A stretch of 64,000 nucleotides of DNA from the NCBI GenBank assembly GCA_963813555.1, contig CAWEZX010000002.1:248001-312000 (forward strand). Direction: 5' to 3'. Under the pieces are notes generated by a model. It did not search any database, had not been told where the DNA came from, and was given only the letters and a program-made list of their open reading frames with translations. Below are positions 1-8,428 of this stretch, piece after piece. A program made the translations under genes and the position numbers. How positions within the stretch are numbered: position 1 is the first letter of the stretch; each line of letters starts with the position of its first letter. This DNA comes from Roseiarcus sp963813555 (lineage in GTDB: Bacteria > Pseudomonadota > Alphaproteobacteria > Rhizobiales > Beijerinckiaceae).

Positions 1-707
1 ACTGCAGGGCGTATGATCCCTCTTTCGCGGGCGAACTCGCCGCGATCATCGACTATGGCGCTCGTCAAATGCTGGAAGCTCAAGAAGACGTCTTTTATTA
101 TATTACGATTGGCAACGAGAATTACGCGCAACCGACTTTGCCCGGCGGGGCCGCCGAAAGCGTCATTAAGGGAATGTATCGTTTCGGCGGTCATTCGTTG
201 AAGGAAGCGAGCGCGGGCAAGGTCCGGCTGATCGGTTCGGGCGCGATCCTGCCCGAGGTGATCGCCGCCGGAGAGCTGCTCGCCAGGGACTGGAGCGTCG
301 AGAGTGAGATCTGGAGCGTGACGAGCTTCAGCGAACTGGCGCGCGAGGCGCGGGAGGCCGAGCGCTGGAACCGCTTGCACCCCCGGGAGACGGCGCGCCG
401 CTCCCATGTCGAACTGTGCCTCGCTGGGAGCCAGCCGGTGATCGCGGCGACGGACTATGTGCGCGCGTATCCGCAGCTCGTTGCCGCCTATGTCGACGCG
501 CGCTTTGTGACGCTGGGAACGGACGGCTTCGGTCGCAGCGACACTCGCGCCGCGCTGCGCCGCTTCTTCGAGGTCGATCGGTGGCACGTCGCGCTCGCGG
601 CATTGCATGCTCTGGCGATTGAGGGGACTTTGGAGCGCGACGCGCCGACGGCTGCGATTGCGCGATACGGCCTCGACGCAGAGGCTCCCGCGCCTTGGTT
701 GATCTGA
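1..707 (+). CDS. aceE: Pyruvate dehydrogenase E1 component, homodimeric type (C-terminal part)
   Basis: The reading frame is already open at base 3 and runs to a stop at 705-707, so only the last 234 or so residues are present and the start lies outside the window. AceE is the thiamine-diphosphate E1 subunit that decarboxylates pyruvate and passes the acetyl group to the lipoyl E2 subunit. The fragment shows the CRAYDP start of this region, the VFYYIT-NENY segment and the C-terminal WHV-ALAAL-L helix region typical of the homodimeric E1 family. An IS1380 element begins about 43 bases after the stop, so any downstream E2/E3 genes are not adjacent here. The identification is firm; the protein cannot be judged complete. 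Confidence 0.93.
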   Translation, partial: CRAYDPSFAGELAAIIDYGARQMLEAQEDVFYYITIGNENYAQPTLPGGAAESVIKGMYRFGGHSLKEASAGKVRLIGSGAILPEVIAAGELLARDWSVESEIWSVTSFSELAREAREAERWNRLHPRETARRSHVELCLAGSQPVIAATDYVRAYPQLVAAYVDARFVTLGTDGFGRSDTRAALRRFFEVDRWHVALAALHALAIEGTLERDAPTAAIARYGLDAEAPAPWLI

Positions 708-750
708 CGGTCTTCACCCGGTCCCACCGTCTCTCAGGGATTTTGGAACC

Positions 751-767
751 TAGCCCGCATTTCTCAC
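751..767 (+). repeat. Left terminal inverted repeat of the IS1380 element
   Basis: The 17 bases TAGCCCGCATTTCTCAC are the exact reverse complement of 2409-2425. Confidence 0.85.
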
Positions 768-930
768 GCGGGCAGACCATTTTCCGGTTGTTCTGGCTCG
801 ATTTGAAGGTCGGACTGATGTGGGCGTGACGGTGGGTGGCGCGGGCGCGCGGCGACTTTCGCGATGGCGGATGTGTCTCCGGTGGGCCGATGGGTTTTTG
901 CCGCGCATTTTTGCGCCGCGGCGGCGCGCG

Positions 931-2328
931 TCAGGCTGGCCAGGCGCGCGCCGCGGCGAGCCTTGCCGCGGCGAGGCGCCACTCCTGGGCGTTTGGGCAG
1001 GCTGAAGCGAAGGCGATCCTGACGCGCCGGGCGCTGATTTTGACGAGCGCGCCAAGCTTCAGCAGTTTCAGGCGGATCGTGCCGCAGGTCGCGCTGGCGA
1101 ACGGCGTGTGGGCCAGGCCGATGCGGCGCATCGCGCACAAGAGCGCATAGGCCATCGAGGCGAACCACAGCCGAAGCTGATTGGCGCGCATGGTGGCTGT
1201 CGAGGTGCGGTCGGCGAAGAGATCGCCCTGGCGCTCCTTGATCCGGTTCTCCATCTCGCCGCGCGCGCAATAGAGCCTTTCGTCAAGCGGCCTGGCGCGC
1301 CAGGCGTCGGCCTTCAGCGAGGTCACGAGAAAGCGCGGATTGGCCTCGCCCTGCGTCCATTCGGCCTTGCCGACCACCCGGCGCCGGCGCGACCAGCTGT
1401 CCTTCGTCGACCATTCGAAGTCGCGAAACGCCCGCGCCGGCCGGCCCTCGTTCGCCTGCGACATCGCCCGCGCCTCGCTCAAGGCGTCGGCGATGCGCGC
1501 CTCCAGCCGCGCGTTGCGCGCCAGGCCGAACACGTAGTCGACCGCGTTGGCCTCGCACCAGGCCATCAGGCCGTCGCGGGCGAAGCCGGAGTCGGCGCGC
1601 AGCACGATCCTCACCCGCGGCCAGCGCGCCCGGATCTGCTCGATGATGCGCGCCATCTCTTCCTGCGCCCCGGCGCTGCCGTCGATGTTCGAGCGCCGCA
1701 GCTTGGCGGCCAGAAGATGGCGGCCGCAGAAAACATAAAGCGGCAGGTGGCAATAGCAGGCGTAATCGCCGTGAAAGAACCGCCCCTCCTGATCGCCGTG
1801 CAGCGGATCGTCGGTCGCATCCAGGTCGAGCACGATCTGACGCGGCGCCTTGGCGTGCGCGTCGAGAAACAGATCGACCAACAGCCGCTCGATCGCCGCT
1901 TCGTCGTGGCTGATCTTGTGATAGCGCGGCCTCTTGCCCGCGCCCGGCGCATGCTCCAGCCGGTTCAATGGGCTCTTGCCCGCCAGGGGCGAGGGCTCAT
2001 CCCCGGCGCGCTCGAGCTTGCCCAGAAGCACGCCCAGGACCGGATCGCGGCGCAAATCGTCGGGGTCGTTGAGGTCCTCATAGCCGAGCGCCAGGCCGAA
2101 CACGCGCTGCCCAATCAGAGCCTTCAGCGGGTGGACGGTGAAAAGCCGGCTGCGACGGTCGGCAAAGCACGCGGCGAACCGTTCGGTCAGCCCGACCGCG
2201 TTGTCCGCCTCGCCAAGCAACAAAGCCCCCGCGTCCGAGGAGACCAGACCGCCGTCGAAATCCGCCACCACACGCCGCCCGCCGGCGCTTCCAAACTCCA
2301 TCTCTGTCGGGCTACACCGCCTCGGCAT
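931..2328 (-). CDS. IS1380-family transposase
   Basis: The 465-residue protein has the typical IS1380 layout. The N-terminal region holds ADFDGG-VSSDAGALLL and TERFAACFADRR. It is followed by the LIGQRVFGLALGYEDLND block, the LDLDATDDP catalytic Asp segment, the LRADSGFAR segment carrying the second Asp, and a C-terminal E-region (GEMENRIKE). It acts on the element's own terminal repeats. No frameshift is visible, so it may be active. Long open frames on the opposite strand are composition-driven shadows. Confidence 0.93.
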   Translation of the reverse strand: MPRRCSPTEMEFGSAGGRRVVADFDGGLVSSDAGALLLGEADNAVGLTERFAACFADRRSRLFTVHPLKALIGQRVFGLALGYEDLNDPDDLRRDPVLGVLLGKLERAGDEPSPLAGKSPLNRLEHAPGAGKRPRYHKISHDEAAIERLLVDLFLDAHAKAPRQIVLDLDATDDPLHGDQEGRFFHGDYACYCHLPLYVFCGRHLLAAKLRRSNIDGSAGAQEEMARIIEQIRARWPRVRIVLRADSGFARDGLMAWCEANAVDYVFGLARNARLEARIADALSEARAMSQANEGRPARAFRDFEWSTKDSWSRRRRVVGKAEWTQGEANPRFLVTSLKADAWRARPLDERLYCARGEMENRIKERQGDLFADRTSTATMRANQLRLWFASMAYALLCAMRRIGLAHTPFASATCGTIRLKLLKLGALVKISARRVRIAFASACPNAQEWRLAAARLAAARAWPA

Positions 2329-2408
2329 CGGGACCTCCTTCGAATCGGCATAACTCGTTGATCACAAAACAAGTTTAGCTGATTCTGGGCCCCGATGCGC
2401 CTGCTACT

Positions 2409-2425
2409 GTGAGAAATGCGGGCTA
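2409..2425 (-). repeat. Right terminal inverted repeat of the IS1380 element
   Basis: It is a perfect 17-bp partner of 751-767 and lies about 80 bases upstream of the transposase start, where an element promoter would be expected. Confidence 0.85.
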
Positions 2426-2454
2426 AAGACCGCTCCAATCTTTCTCGGCCGCCG

Positions 2455-2772
2455 CTAGTTTCTTTCGCCGACCTGGACGAGATCGAGGGCGTCGATCGCC
2501 GCCATCCGCTCGGCCTCCGCCTGTTTCAGGGAACGCTCGAGCTCCTCGGTGCTGGAGCGGCTTGAGCCAGCCAGCACCACCCCGCCGATGGCCAGGGCGA
2601 GGGCGACAATAATGCGGGTCGGCGTGTAGGCGACGAGACCAAGCACGAAGCCGGCCAGCAGCGCCGGGCCGATCACCGCAGAGGCTTGGCCGACCAGCCG
2701 CAGCCTTCGGCTGCGCGCGATCTTGTCGCGCAACTCCTCGATCCGAAGCTCGAGCCGTTCAATCTCGTCCAT
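2455..2772 (-). CDS. Small membrane protein with coiled-coil ends
   Basis: About 105 residues. The N-terminal helix MDEIERLELRIEELRDKI is heptad-like. It is followed by two hydrophobic segments (roughly residues 28-48 and 52-68), then a charged C-terminal helix rich in Glu/Ala. I do not recognise a named family. A start 54 bases upstream (2826) is also open; the internal ATG was chosen because the protein-like composition begins there. It ends just outside the IS element, so its 3' neighbourhood may have been changed by the insertion. It probably sits in the inner membrane. Confidence 0.55.
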   Translation of the reverse strand: MDEIERLELRIEELRDKIARSRRLRLVGQASAVIGPALLAGFVLGLVAYTPTRIIVALALAIGGVVLAGSSRSSTEELERSLKQAEAERMAAIDALDLVQVGERN

Positions 2773-2857
2773 CCGCCCGCGCCGGTCTTGAAGCTTGATA
2801 CTGGGCGCTTCGCGGCTTCTGTTCAATTGAATGCACGGGCCGCGAGTCGCAAGTCCC

Positions 2858-3643
2858 TTACTGCGTGGGCGCCTCTTTCCTTTCGGCCTGGCCGAGAATC
2901 TCGAGCACGCGATCGATCCCTTCGGACGAAAGGCGGATCAGGCCCGTATAGGGATGGCTCAGCTCGAGGATGAGAAAGATCGCGATCCCGATCGAGACTG
3001 CGCCTGCGAGATGCGCCAGCACGGTGACTGCATTTCGCGCCGCGACGAGGCCGTTGCCGAGAAACAGCGCCGAGGCCCAGCAGATGACCACCGTCAGAAC
3101 ATGGGGTGGGAACGGATTGGCGAGCTGGCGCGCCATCAGCATCTGCGTGTCGGCGAGCTTTCGCACCTGATCCCTCGCCGTGGCCAGGAGCCCGCGCTGC
3201 GCTTCCGTCTCAGGCTTGAGGCGGTCGAAAAAGCCATTTTGGCTTAAAAATATCGTCCGCATCTCCTCGAACGTGAACGGCTGCGGCCCGCGCTCCGAGT
3301 CGCCGAAGAAGCGGGCTCGCGAACGCTGAAGCGCGCCCCGCAGCCCGGCGCGGCCCCCGGCAGCTTCGGGCCCGTAAAGTTCAAGAGCGAGATCGACCTC
3401 GGCCACCATAGGGCCGAGCGAATAGGCCTCGTCCCGCTGCGTGGTGAAAACCGAGAAGGCGGTGAAGACGAGGAGGCCTAGAACGAGCGCCAGGAGCAGG
3501 GTGACGAGACCGACCATCGCGCCGACCGAGCCCTTGGATGCGGTCAAAACATCCGCCGGCACGACCCATTGCAGAAGCATGCCGACGACGCTCGCGCCGA
3601 AGGTGATGAGCGTGACCGCGATCGCCCGATTTAAGGAATGCAT
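2858..3643 (-). CDS. DUF4239-like integral membrane protein
   Basis: The frame is open from 3862, but the likely start is the ATG at 3643 (MHSLNRAIAV), preceded by a G-rich stretch. The 261-residue product has two N-terminal membrane helices (about residues 6-26 and 38-62), a long soluble middle with the FTTQRDEAYSLGPMVAEVD segment, and two C-terminal helices (about 187-205 and 213-230) ending in an ELSHPYTGLIRLS motif. This pattern fits the bestrophin-like DUF4239 proteins; function unknown. A decayed copy of its 5' end and upstream DNA lies at 10286-10460. Confidence 0.7.
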   Translation of the reverse strand: MHSLNRAIAVTLITFGASVVGMLLQWVVPADVLTASKGSVGAMVGLVTLLLALVLGLLVFTAFSVFTTQRDEAYSLGPMVAEVDLALELYGPEAAGGRAGLRGALQRSRARFFGDSERGPQPFTFEEMRTIFLSQNGFFDRLKPETEAQRGLLATARDQVRKLADTQMLMARQLANPFPPHVLTVVICWASALFLGNGLVAARNAVTVLAHLAGAVSIGIAIFLILELSHPYTGLIRLSSEGIDRVLEILGQAERKEAPTQ

Positions 3644-3843
3644 AGCCCCCGCCGTTTGCATGCCGCTCATTTTGCATGCGCGCGGCGTCTCGGACAAGCT
3701 CCGAGTCAGTGTCGGTCTCGGTCTCGGCGAGACCAGACTGGGAATGGACCCGGCCGGTTGGGCGCACGCTCGTCCGTGCGTCCTGATCGAACCATCCGCT
3801 CCGTCTTCGTTGCGCCAGGTCATATCAGAAACGCTCGCGACAG

Positions 3844-3903
3844 GGTCCCACTCTGGTCCCACGGAGTGGGCATCTGCCCACTCGCTCTGCCCACTTAGAT
3901 TGT
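3844..3903. promoter_or_regulatory. Palindromic operator-like region between divergent genes
   Basis: The gap between the membrane-protein gene (leftward) and the one-carbon operon (rightward) holds a perfect inverted repeat, GAGTGGGCA and TGCCCACTC, separated by only two bases (3864-3883). A further TGCCCACT half-site follows at 3888-3895, and two direct copies of GGTCCCAC lie at 3844-3851 and 3855-3862. The cluster resembles a multi-site operator. The regulator is unknown. Confidence 0.5.
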
Positions 3904-3966
3904 GGTTGACAGAAAGATGGGTCTATCGCTTGACTGGGCCAAGGGGCGGAAACGCGGAATTGGGCA

Positions 3967-5379
3967 ATGAGCCTCGAAGCTCGCGAGCGTCGTCCAACAA
4001 GCTCCATGAACGAGCAGATCCTCAGCGAGATCCGCGATTTTTGCCGCGAAACGCGGACCGCCGAATCGACATTTGGCCGCCGCGTCGTCAACGACGGAAA
4101 ACTTGTTTCTAGGCTTCGCGACGGCGCGAGGATCACCACCGACACGCTCGAGAAGGTCAGATCCTACCTGTCGGGGAGCAGGTCGACCCCGTCGACCCGA
4201 CAAGACCCGCCTGCCGCCGGCCCGATCGGCCCAACGAGCCGGGCGCCGCAATCGGATGGCGCGCCCACCGGCTTCCGCTTCTTCGACAACCGGCAGAAGT
4301 ATCTCCTTTTCGTCTCGACTTGCAGCGAGAAGACCGAGATCGCTAATCGCGTCTCGCTCGAACTCGCCAACATCCATCCCGCCCCGCCCGCCATCCGCGT
4401 GTTCGACGCCGGTGTCGGCGACGGAACGGTTTTGTCGCGGGTCATGCGGGCGATGCACGCTCGCTTTCCAACGATGCCGCTTTACGTCGTCGCCAAGGAG
4501 ATCTCCTACGAGGACGTGCGCCTCACGCTCGAGAAAATGGCCGATCGCCTATTCGAGCATCCAGCGACTGTCCTCGTCCTGACCAATCTCTATTACGCAG
4601 AGGCGCCATGGCTGACGCCGCGCTCCGCCTCAGCCGCGCAGAGCCTGATCTGGAAGGACGTGGCGCTGTCCGGAAACACTTCGCACGGCTTCGCTGAGCA
4701 GATCGCCAATCTGGAGGGGTTCCTGGCCGAAAACTGGCGAGCCGGGATCAAGTCCTCGGGCAATCCCGTTTATCTCCGGCCGATCATCCTGACGCTCAGA
4801 CGCGAGGATCATACGTTTCTCCTCGATCCGATTTTGCCGCGGCCGGGGCGGGTCACGGCGGACTATGATCTGGTCATCGCCTCCCAACCTTACCGCGCCA
4901 GGGCGAGCCTCGAATTCAAGGCCGCGAAGGTTGTTGCGCCGCTCGTCCAATCGTTGCGGCCGGGCGGCCGGTTGGTCGGCATTCATTCGCATGGAGACGA
5001 CCCGGGCCTCGAGATCATCAATGATCTATGGCCGGGAGAAAACCCCTTCACATCCGACCGCCACGCCATCCTGCGACAGGTCAAACACCAACTTGGCGCG
5101 GCCGCGCGCCATTACAATTTCAACGCGTCTTCCGACGCCCGATCGATTTTCAAATATCACATGCACACGCTGCCGGATGAAGTCAGCGGCCCGATCGGCA
5201 CCTCGACGCTGTTCGCAGCCTGGAACGCGGCGATCTATGTCGCGCAGGTCGAGGACCAGCGGCTTGGCGCCGTGGTGCGCGACGGGCGCTATCTCGAAGC
5301 CACCGACCGGGCGCTGAAGAAGCACGGAGGCTTGTGGTTCAACGATGAAACCTTCGTGATCTCTCGCCGTCGCTATTAG
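3967..5379 (+). CDS. HTH-like plus SAM-methyltransferase-like protein
   Basis: This 470-residue protein has two recognisable parts. Residues about 14-70 (MNEQILSEIRDFCRETR, then TFGRRVVNDGKLVSRLRDG) resemble a small helix-turn-helix or repressor-like domain seen in Hyphomicrobiales proteins. Residues about 140-345 look like a class I methyltransferase fold: FDAGVGDGTVLSR matches the glycine-rich SAM-binding motif I, and DYDLVIASQPYRA plus LRPGGRLVGIHSHG fit later motifs. The next gene starts 25 bases downstream and encodes a MetF-like reductase, so the protein probably belongs to a one-carbon operon. A second start at 4006 is possible. The exact substrate cannot be inferred. Confidence 0.65.
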   Translation: MSLEARERRPTSSMNEQILSEIRDFCRETRTAESTFGRRVVNDGKLVSRLRDGARITTDTLEKVRSYLSGSRSTPSTRQDPPAAGPIGPTSRAPQSDGAPTGFRFFDNRQKYLLFVSTCSEKTEIANRVSLELANIHPAPPAIRVFDAGVGDGTVLSRVMRAMHARFPTMPLYVVAKEISYEDVRLTLEKMADRLFEHPATVLVLTNLYYAEAPWLTPRSASAAQSLIWKDVALSGNTSHGFAEQIANLEGFLAENWRAGIKSSGNPVYLRPIILTLRREDHTFLLDPILPRPGRVTADYDLVIASQPYRARASLEFKAAKVVAPLVQSLRPGGRLVGIHSHGDDPGLEIINDLWPGENPFTSDRHAILRQVKHQLGAAARHYNFNASSDARSIFKYHMHTLPDEVSGPIGTSTLFAAWNAAIYVAQVEDQRLGAVVRDGRYLEATDRALKKHGGLWFNDETFVISRRRY

Positions 5380-5404
5380 CCCGCCGCAGAGCCTGGAGGC
5401 CTGC

Positions 5405-6304
5405 ATGACCGAAACGAAATATGCTTCGCCCGGCGACCTTGCAGCCATGTTGTCGACGGCCTCGGTCGAGGTCTCGTCGCGCGGCCATCAGTTGGCGAAA
5501 CTGCGCGATCACTTCACCCCTGGCATCGACGTGACGGTCACGTTCCTGCCGGGCGATGACTATCGCCATAATGTCGAGACGGCGGCGGCGTTGCGCCGAT
5601 TGGGGTTCAATCCGGTCCTGCATATAGCCGCGCGGGAGATGCGGTCTCGTGAGGCGCTCGATGACCTTCTGGCGCGCGCGCGCGGCGAGGCCGAGGCGAA
5701 CCGTGTTCTCGTGATCGCCGGGGATCTCCTGCGCGCCCTGGGCCCATTCAAATCCAGCGCGGATATCTGCGCGAGCGGCGCGATCGAGGCGCATGGCGTC
5801 CGCGCGGTCAGCTTCGCGGGACATCCGGAGGGCCATCCGCACCTCGGCGTCGAGCAGGCGATGGCGGCGCTCTCGGCAAAGCGTGACTGGGGACGAAGGT
5901 CGGGCGTTCGCGTCGATCTCGTTTCCCAATTCTGCTTCGAAAGCGCTCCGATTCTTGCCTGGCTGAAGGAACTCGAGGCGCACGATCTCGACATTCCGGT
6001 TCATATCGGCCTGGCTGGTCCGGCTTCGCCCGCGACCCTGGCCAAGTTTGCTTTGCGCTGCGGCGTCGGAAACTCGCTGCGGTCGGTGCGCGAACACATC
6101 GGCCGCTTCGGTCGCCTGTTGATGGACGACGGACCCGACGACGTCCTGCGCGGCCTGTGGACGTCGCCCTCGATCGCCAAAGCGCCGATCGCCGGACTTC
6201 ATTTTTTTCCATTCGGCGGCCTCAGAAAAACCAGCCAATGGCTGCATAGCTTCGGCGCCCTTGAATGGTCACGGACGGTCGGGGGCGTCGTGTCGTCGGC
6301 ATGA
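5405..6304 (+). CDS. Methylenetetrahydrofolate reductase-like protein
   Basis: The 299-residue product has the layout of the MetF TIM-barrel family: an N-terminal VEVSSRG strand, DVTVTFLPGDDYRHNVETAAALRRLG, VLVIAGD, a central FAGHPEGHPHL segment that matches the substrate/flavin region of MetF, and DLVSQFCFE. MetF enzymes reduce methylene-THF to methyl-THF with FAD. The C-terminal HFFPFGGL and W-rich tail resemble the paralogous reductases found next to MetE-like or demethylase genes rather than the main metF. It is sandwiched between a methyltransferase-like gene and a MetE-like gene, so a linked job in methyl transfer is likely. Confidence 0.8.
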   Translation: MTETKYASPGDLAAMLSTASVEVSSRGHQLAKLRDHFTPGIDVTVTFLPGDDYRHNVETAAALRRLGFNPVLHIAAREMRSREALDDLLARARGEAEANRVLVIAGDLLRALGPFKSSADICASGAIEAHGVRAVSFAGHPEGHPHLGVEQAMAALSAKRDWGRRSGVRVDLVSQFCFESAPILAWLKELEAHDLDIPVHIGLAGPASPATLAKFALRCGVGNSLRSVREHIGRFGRLLMDDGPDDVLRGLWTSPSIAKAPIAGLHFFPFGGLRKTSQWLHSFGALEWSRTVGGVVSSA

Positions 6305-6438
6305 ATGGCGACAATTGGCGCCGCTACCGGTCATATCGCGTTGAGTCTATGATCGTCGCGCTTCCGTTGAAGCTTTCCGGAAGCTGCGCGAAAACCATCC
6401 AACCCCAATTGAGGGGTGGAAAAACAGGGAGAAACGCA

Positions 6439-7584
6439 ATGCCAATCCCCACTGAACCGGTTGGATCGCTGCCGCGACCGATGAAGCTGCAGCAGGCGTT
6501 CGCCGACTATGACGCCGGCAAGATCAAGCACGCGGAACTGGAGCGGGAACAGGACGCCGCCTGCCTCGACTCGATCAAGCGCTCCGAGGCGACCGGCGAG
6601 CCGATCGTGTCCGACGGCGAACAGCGCATGTCGAGCTTTGCGACCTATCCGCTCACTGACACGCTGGCCGGGACTGGATTGGCCGACCATCTCGCGGCGG
6701 ATGGCCAGTATTTTGCGATCTTCACCGACGGGCATCACCGGCAATTGCCGCGCCTGACCGGCGGACCGTTCAAATACAAGACTTTCGCGTCTCAGTACGT
6801 CGAAAAGGCGATGAAGATGGCGACCAAGCCGCTGAAGCAGGCGGTCATCGCCCCGTCGATGCTCGCCCTGCTTTATCCCCTCGACGGCGAGGTCAAGGGC
6901 TACACGCGCGAGCAGTTCCTCTCCGATCTCGCTGACCAATGCGAGAAGGATATCCGCGGCGCATTCAAGGCCGGCGCCAAGCGGGTCTCGATCGACTTCA
7001 CCGAAGGGCGTCTCGCCTGCCGGAACGACCCGAACAACCCGTGGACCGGTCGCAACATGCTTGCGCACTTCATCGACCTCAACAACCGGGTACTCAATCG
7101 CTTCACGCCTGAGGAGCGCAAGAACATCGGCATCCATACCTGCCCCGGCGGCGACTGCGACGCGACCCATAGCGCCGACGTCGACTATGCGGAGCTCTTG
7201 CCCAGCATGTTCAAGATGAACGCCGGCTATTTCCTCATGCAAATGTCGAGCGAGAAGGACAAGGAGCACGTCTACAAGCTGTGCGGGCAACATAGCCGCT
7301 CCGACGCCAATGGCGTGGCGCAGGTCTGCTTCATTGGCGTGATCAACCCGCAAAATCCGCGCGTCGAGTCGCCCGAGGAGGTGCGCGACGGCTTGATGGA
7401 GGCCTCGAAGCATATTCCGAAAGAACGCCTGGGCTCCACCGATGATTGCGGCTTCTCGCCATTCAGCATCGACGTCAAGCCGAAGCACGGCTCTCCGGAC
7501 GCGGCGCGCGACATCGCGTTCGAGAAGATCACGTCGCGGGTCAAAGGGACCGCGATGGCGTCCGAGAAGCTGGGCGTGGCTTAG
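6439..7584 (+). CDS. MetE-like cobalamin-independent methyltransferase (single-domain)
   Basis: The start is the ATG at 6439, preceded by GGGAGA; longer in-frame starts lack a ribosome site. The 381-residue product matches only the catalytic C-terminal half of MetE, which is normal for MetE-like paralogues. Zinc-site residues can be aligned: His233-x-Cys235 in IHTCPGG, and Cys337 in DDCGFS. The position of the usual third ligand, Glu, appears to be Gln268 (LMQMSSE). Such proteins move a methyl group between a folate or methyl donor and a thiol. Placement behind a MetF-like gene suggests methyl-THF is donor or acceptor. The real substrate is unknown. Confidence 0.8.
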   Translation: MPIPTEPVGSLPRPMKLQQAFADYDAGKIKHAELEREQDAACLDSIKRSEATGEPIVSDGEQRMSSFATYPLTDTLAGTGLADHLAADGQYFAIFTDGHHRQLPRLTGGPFKYKTFASQYVEKAMKMATKPLKQAVIAPSMLALLYPLDGEVKGYTREQFLSDLADQCEKDIRGAFKAGAKRVSIDFTEGRLACRNDPNNPWTGRNMLAHFIDLNNRVLNRFTPEERKNIGIHTCPGGDCDATHSADVDYAELLPSMFKMNAGYFLMQMSSEKDKEHVYKLCGQHSRSDANGVAQVCFIGVINPQNPRVESPEEVRDGLMEASKHIPKERLGSTDDCGFSPFSIDVKPKHGSPDAARDIAFEKITSRVKGTAMASEKLGVA

Positions 7585-7599
7585 CAGCCGGCTCGGCCC

Positions 7600-7624
7600 G
7601 GGAGGGGTGGCGGCGGCCCCTCCC
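7600..7624 (+). terminator. GC-rich hairpin after the one-carbon operon
   Basis: GGGAGGGG (7600-7607) pairs perfectly with CCCCTCCC (7617-7624) across a 9-base loop, 15 bases after the MetE-like stop. No T-run follows, so termination efficiency is uncertain. Confidence 0.5.
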
Positions 7625-7834
7625 CTGCCGCTGCCCCTTTCAGCGACGCGGCCACCATCGGGCCAAGCGGGTCGCCCATACTCCGACCGGCGACTGGCTT
7701 CTCATCCAGCGTCTTTCCGTACTCGGCGAATGAGCGCCTCGGCCGAAATGCCGAGCCGCTCGTACGAGCTTAGGTCTCGGTCATACGAAGGGGAAATTAG
7801 TATTGCGCCTTGATTGAAGGTATTGTGCATTGCG

Positions 7835-8428
7835 TCAAGAGCCGACGCGTGCTTCCGGCCATGTCGCCAGCGCCAGCGCAATCATCCGTTCCAAATCCTC
7901 TCGGCTAGCGCCGGCTTGGGCCTCTACAGCCATCCCCCAGGCGATCACCACGACCAGGCGCGCAAGGGCGTCTGGATCCGCCCCTGCGGGAAGATCGGCG
8001 CGTTCGAGCGCGTCAACAAACCGATTGCGCAGCCGAATCCGCACCGTTTCGCGTAGATCGGCCAGCCATTCCCGGAGCGGATCGCCCGCTGCACACGGAA
8101 GCGCGCTGTTCATGGCGAGACATCCCGGCGCGTGACGCGGGTCTGTCAGCACGTTCGCGTAGCCGGAAAGGAAATGCGTCGCGGCGGCCCGCGCTGTCGG
8201 TTCCCGAACGGCCGCCTCGAGTATTTTGCTGCGCTCGACGTAATACCGCTCGACGACCTTCTTGAACAAGCCTTCCTTGCTGCCGAACGCGAAATAGAAG
8301 CTCGGCGGTGTGATCCCGATCGCTTTGGTTAGATCGCTAAGCGACGTCCCCTCATAGCCATTTCGCCAAAAGAGGTCCGTCGCCTTCTCGATCGCTTCGT
8401 CGATTTCAAACTCGCGTGGACGGCCCAT
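7835..8428 (-). CDS. TetR/AcrR-family transcriptional regulator
   Basis: The 197-residue protein opens with GRPREFEIDEAIEKATDLFWRNGYE, followed by the helix-turn-helix TSLSDLTKAIGITPPSFYF and the FAFGSKEGLF segment, a textbook TetR N-terminus. The C-terminal ligand domain (PRHAPGCLAMNSAL) resembles regulators with a cysteine in that position. It is transcribed away from the propeller gene, with about 400 bases between them, and may control itself or that neighbour. The ligand is unknown. Confidence 0.9.
   Translation of the reverse strand: MGRPREFEIDEAIEKATDLFWRNGYEGTSLSDLTKAIGITPPSFYFAFGSKEGLFKKVVERYYVERSKILEAAVREPTARAAATHFLSGYANVLTDPRHAPGCLAMNSALPCAAGDPLREWLADLRETVRIRLRNRFVDALERADLPAGADPDALARLVVVIAWGMAVEAQAGASREDLERMIALALATWPEARVGS

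Larger units (their letters stand above)
751..2425 (-). mobile_element. IS1380-family insertion sequence
   Basis: A single DDE transposase gene is bounded by perfect 17-bp terminal inverted repeats (751-767 and 2409-2425) that start tagcccgcat. The true outer ends may lie one to three bases further out (cct on the left, aag on the right). I saw no convincing short target duplication, so the insertion may be old or the boundaries slightly different. The element looks complete and intact. It sits directly downstream of aceE. Confidence 0.85.

Noticed and set aside
1108..2361. 417-codon open frame on the plus strand over the IS1380 transposase
   Set aside because: It is antisense to a clear transposase and has the Arg/Pro/Ala-rich composition of a GC-driven shadow.
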